Positions 59,379 to 64,000 of a DNA stretch of 64,000 nucleotides are shown here, one piece after another. Where the stretch lies: assembly GCF_021130785.1 (NCBI RefSeq), contig NC_060213.1:98324501-98388500 (forward strand), written 5' to 3'. A model generated the notes under the pieces. That model saw only the letters and a list, made by a program, of their open reading frames with translations. It was not told the DNA's origin and did not search any database. The position numbers were made by a program, and so were the translations under genes. This DNA comes from Homalodisca vitripennis. Lineage: Eukaryota; Arthropoda; Insecta; Hemiptera; Cicadellidae. Positions within the stretch are counted from its first letter, which is position 1. Each line of letters starts with the position of its first letter.

Positions 59379-62300
59379 TATAGTTATATAGTATATAGTT
59401 ATACACATTATTTTAATATAAAAAAGTTAATAATAATATTATGTGAAGTATGTATTAAACTTAATCCTGTACAGGACATACATTATATATTATACATCAC
59501 AATATTTCACAAAGGTATTAAGTAACAATGTCATTATAATTTTAATGAAACTCAGACGAATAGAATAAATATTTACACCTAAGGATATGATGACTTAGCC
59601 TCCTTTTTTTCATACTATTAGCAAGAAGATAGACTTTCCCCTCGTTTTAACGAGTGAAGACGACTAGAGCCACAACTAGGCACCATATCTAGGAACGTTA
59701 CTGACACGAGCGGTGCCAAGGATTCAGAAAAGAAAAGTTGGCTTAGACCCTGTTGGTAAAGTATTTTAAATCAAGTCGGAGATAGGATAGGGAATCACTT
59801 GAATATTAAAACTGTAAAGTACATTTTCAAGTTGGGAAAGGTTCAGCTCGGAATACCTAATACCGCTACATTGACTGTAATCCCATAGGTCAAAGAATCT
59901 AAATGATATTTTTTTAACTTATTATTTGTGAATAAATCCACAGTTAATTTTATTTTTTATTTTCTTAAAAGTGTTCTTTATTGTAGTAACCAAACTGGAT
60001 ATGTAAATTCACTACTAAGACCCCAGTGAAATGCAAACTCAAAAGTAAAAATTACTAATTGCGAGTCAAGCTGAATCTTGCTGAAATAGACTAGAAATCC
60101 GTTTGTTCCTAAAACAAGTTTTCTATGATAGGTTTTAGCCATATCTATTCCTAGTATTTCTACACTATATAACTGCTGAGATATAGAAGAGAAATCTAAA
60201 CCACCTGCCTGACATTTACTCTATTCTAGAGATATGCAAGTGGCACTCAAGGTACGCAATTATCACTGTTAAAAATCACATTATATAAAAATGTGGTACT
60301 ACAGTAAACATTCATGATGGAACTATCATCACTCAATAGGTCATCATGATACTTTCAGAGACCCGGCTAGTCTTTAAACAAATATCAGATACAGTTCCTT
60401 AGTCGGTGAAGGGCAAATAAAATCCATAAAATATCCCCGATGAAAAGTGAATGGAAGTAAATGGATTTATTTTGGTTATTTACCAACAATAAAATATTTT
60501 TTAACAACTTTTTTCTTCTCAAATACGATTTCGAGTGTATCACCCAAGTTGTGTTTATATGCAGATTTTGTAACAGACTTACCGTACCAATTGCTCTTAG
60601 GGATTAAAACTCGCGGAAGAAGCGAGTCTTGAAACCAGTCTTGAAACATAGTTTAGAATATTTATCGTGGAATATGTTCTTATAAGTTAGTAGTTTCCTG
60701 GATTTTTTTAGTTTTTGGACATTTTAAATAACGCAACATAAATTTAATGATTGGTCTGTAACATTTTTGCAAACAGCTAAATTCTTAAAATTCATCATGA
60801 AACTACTTTACATAATTCTGTTTTCATAAATGCTTACCCGAGTACCTCTTACAATGTAAAAGAGCCTTAACTTTTAATCTTGTGGAATCACAAATGTCAA
60901 CTGTAATTTAGCATTGGAAAACATCAAATTGGTCAATTTTAAAATAAAGATTCTACCAGTTGCCAAAGTTACCTCGTAGTGAATGCAGTTGTTATTCACT
61001 CTACTCTCTGATCAAAATGCAATGTTGGCTTCCGAGAGCGTAATAAATTAATCAAACCCTTCTACCCTCATTCCCTCAACGATAATCCATTTTCTGTTAC
61101 TCTTTAACCGTTCCTTGTTAACGTGGCTTGTTAAACATTCGTTTAAAGTGGCAGCCTTCGTCTCTAATAACTTGACCATTGAACATAAGTTTAGTAAACA
61201 TCAATATATGCGTAAAGAAATTTTTGTTCTTTACGTAAAAATACTCTTATGGGGAACAAAAACACAGTTCATTGTTGACGAAACATGATTTTATAGAAAT
61301 ATCTAGCTGGCAACCAACGAATTATGCACGTAATCTTCAGAAGAGATATACTTATGCTACTTAATAATACCAGTTATGATGTAATGTGATGGGCTTCTAT
61401 GAAAGTTTTCAAATGTAAATAGGCAAACATCAAGTAGAAATTATTTAATTGTTTGTAGTTAAGAGAATCAGAGTATAACCTGAGCCTTATGTAATCTTTG
61501 CACGTTTGGAGCATGTTGGTTAAAATTATATATAATAAATTGGCACACCATCTTATATTCAAATCAAAACAGCAATATGGACCTAACATTCGCTAAATTA
61601 TTGTTTTCCACTGAATCCTTAGATTTTGATATACAAATTTACCTAAAATCAAAATTATTTCATATAATGTGATGTTATTATTTTTAAGTTAACAACTAAT
61701 CAAAACATGTTTACATGTCAAAATTGTATTTACATTTAGAAAGTTTATGATCAGGCGTTTCTTCATTTGTTTGTTTATTTTATTTTATTCTGTGTATGTT
61801 TTACAAGTGTACTTGACAAAGTTGTAATACAACGAAATATTGTGCATTAAACAATTGTAGTTTTCTTTTGAAACTGCTCTAAGAGATATGGTATATGTAT
61901 ATGTATATGTATATACATATGATATACATATATCAGAAATTGTTTATATTAAGGTTGGTTATAAAAGGATGTTGAAATAGGATTTAAAATACATTAGATT
62001 TTTTTATTTGTCACTGGATGTAAAATTTTGATATTTAAATTTTATTTAATATCTCCAGTACACTACTGATCAAGTACTGTCCACTTTATGTTTTAGGAAA
62101 CTTTAACGTCAAATCATAATTTATGTAAAAAATAACGCAGCTATACATTATAACGCAGCTAAAACTAATTATACATTTTTAGGGGAACTTCTTCTACCAA
62201 TTTCAAGAACAATTAACTTGAGTGCTTAGACAATGCAAGTTGTTTCTCAGCAAGTTGTCTTTCATATTTGCTTTCATAAATATCGGGTGAAATTCACAAA

Positions 62301-63559
62301 ATATTTACAGATTTGTATAATTGGGAATTCCTGAGAACATGGATGCAGAAAGAGATTGAAAATTCCAACGAATCTTCATTTAAAATATTTTATATTGGGT
62401 ACCGAAGACTGCTTTTGTTATAAATAATATCTCCCTGCAATTTTTTAATTGACTAGGGTTACTTTTGATAAAGAAACATATTGGAGGTCGGCCTTAAAAG
62501 AATGTTTCAATCAAATACACAATGCAACAGATGAGATAGCTTGATGATGAAAAATACTAAAAATATCCCTTCCAGCTCAGTCAAAAGACAGTCAGATTTT
62601 AAATGTAGCCCACATCTTTTAATGTCAAACTTATGATGCATTATTAGTTTAATTTGCTATACACTTAAGATAAAATAAATCTAAAAGTTGGCATTTGAAT
62701 ATAATCATAACATTTACACACATTTAGATACTCTATTACTTTGAAATCTTAGAAGAAAAATTTCTTATAGTATATCCATTTCTTTGTAAAACATTGACCT
62801 GATTTAGTTAAATTACTACAAAATATATTTTTAAACATATTCACTTATAACTATTGAAAATTGTATAATTAAATTACTTTAAATGGTCGCTATATTAAAA
62901 CCTTAAGACGTATATGAAAAATGTAGTGTTTTAAAAATTGTTTATAGGTACTTAATATATCCAAGAAAATTATTATTTCAGATCTATGTTGGGAATTAGT
63001 TGAGTTAAAATGTTTGCTCAAACGAAAAGCGGCTCACATAAAATTTTTTAATCGTTAGGCATAGCTAATGAAATCATCCTATTTACTATGCAAATTTTAT
63101 CCCTGTATCAAGTTTTGTCTGAATCTATTACGAACTACAAATCGTGCTTAAAATTATTCCTAGATGTTGAATACTTCTTAAAGCTTTGGATGAAAATCGT
63201 ACAAAATAGAACACATAAGAGCATTATTGTAAATACCATGATAATTCTAAAATATATTTTTGTTTTGAGATATAATTCACATAACGGATATATAACCAAA
63301 AAATGCTTAAACTTTTAATGATAAGAACCTTCAGAGATATCTATAACCCAAAAAAATGACACAAAGGTTTTCTCGTAATAAAATTAAAGGAATCAGTGTA
63401 TATTGATTTATTTCGGGATAACTACTAGGTAAAATTTAAACACATAGATCATTTCACTTTTGAGATGTCCTCATTATTGTGTTCTGAACTGTATGCTCTT
63501 TTCACGAGCCAATATTTTTTATCAACGCTGTGAAATATTTTATCAAAAGATTTGTATAA
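59377..63559. other. AT-rich stretch, nothing recognised
   Basis: Short frames at 60447-60632, 61374-61589 and 63088-63318 lack domains. A GTATAT run forms a palindrome near 61890-61930. Confidence 0.5.
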
Positions 63560-63800
63560 TTGCTCAAGACCCGTAACAAAAGTCAGTGAAGCGATGCTTC
63601 TGTTTACTTTGTCAAGTTTCCAGTGACTTACTGTTGATGTTACAGTGGTCAGGTGAGCTGAAAACAATCACAAATTAACACTCAAAGCCAAGCAAAGACC
63701 AGTGAATTGGCCTCTCTTTACACAGTTAAGTTTCCGGTGACCTACTCTCTGTAACTTTTACAGGAGTAAGCCGACCTGAATACAGGCACAAGTTCACACA
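63560..63800 (+). repeat. Dispersed repeat f, two tandem units
   Basis: AGTCAGTGAAGCGATGCTTC, TTTGTCAAGTTTCCAGTGAC in the first unit; AAGACCAGTGAATTGGCCTC, CACAGTTAAGTTTCCGGTGA in the second. Both match 22980-23090. Confidence 0.75.
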
Positions 63801-64000
63801 AAGTACATCCAGAAAGAACTAAATCCAGTAGTTTGAATTGCTGTATAAATATATTTTGAAATACCATTTTAAATAACAAAAATTAAAGGAAAATTATTCA
63901 GGTATTCACAAAAGCTAAGATATGGAATATTTTCATCCATAAGACATGATTATTTCACTTTCATTCAATCATATAAAACCTAAAATATATAATTCATTTA

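Noticed and set aside
59156..59383. 75-codon frame rich in Thr-His
   Set aside because: Most of it is the (AC)n microsatellite.

Overview
This is an AT-rich eukaryotic window with no operons, no bacterial-type genes and almost no intact coding sequence. The transposon mix (Tc1/mariner relatives with TA target sites, Helitron-like ends in CTAG/CTAA, APE-type LINE fragments, a Ty3/Gypsy pol remnant, a tRNA-derived SINE) suggests an arthropod, most likely an insect and possibly a hemipteran. That placement is inference; nothing here identifies a species.

Layout. 1-6344: a large foldback structure with ~0.9-kb inverted arms around a loop holding a LINE 3' end and a striking C15A minisatellite. 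6440-8500: a decayed LINE with RT, RNase H and a zinc-knuckle tail. 8.5-25 kb: mostly featureless AT-rich DNA with a Helitron-like element (15.8-16.4 kb), a GC-rich multi-hairpin island (20.25-20.35 kb), a tRNA-derived SINE (23.8-24.0 kb) and dispersed repeats. 25317-27812: a complete but decayed DNA transposon. 28.1-29.2 kb: a perfect hairpin and a 38-bp minisatellite. 31.6-33.5 kb: a Helitron-like copy, then a mariner-like element with ~443-bp nearly identical inverted arms. 33972-34373: the only intact host-like gene, an intronless homologue of c-Myc-binding protein (MYCBP/AMY-1). 38.4-39.45 kb: a truncated LINE with its (AAAT)n tail. 40701-42215: a second DNA transposon related to the one at 25.3 kb. 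42.7-44.1 kb: Gypsy pol remnant, minus strand. 45-58 kb: a duplicated landscape of ordered repeat modules, one copy split by a nearly intact mariner (46804-48340). 58-64 kb: largely featureless, with a long (AC)n tract and a three-unit dispersed repeat.

Most interesting result. The elements at 25317-27812 and 40701-42215 appear to be two families of one cut-and-paste transposon group. Both begin GAA and end TTC and share an aligned terminal motif centred on GCTAAAAGG. Both repeat that motif several times inside their ends and may make 4-bp AT-rich target duplications. Both carry remnants of a protein whose C-terminal regions look related; the first copy has a DSCAGQNKN motif of RNase H-fold DDE type. 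I recognise the protein as a widespread uncharacterised insect family (DUF7869-like, from memory) but do not know a named superfamily with these ends.

The sequence shows no gene pathway. The window is a record of nested transposon insertions around one plausible host gene.
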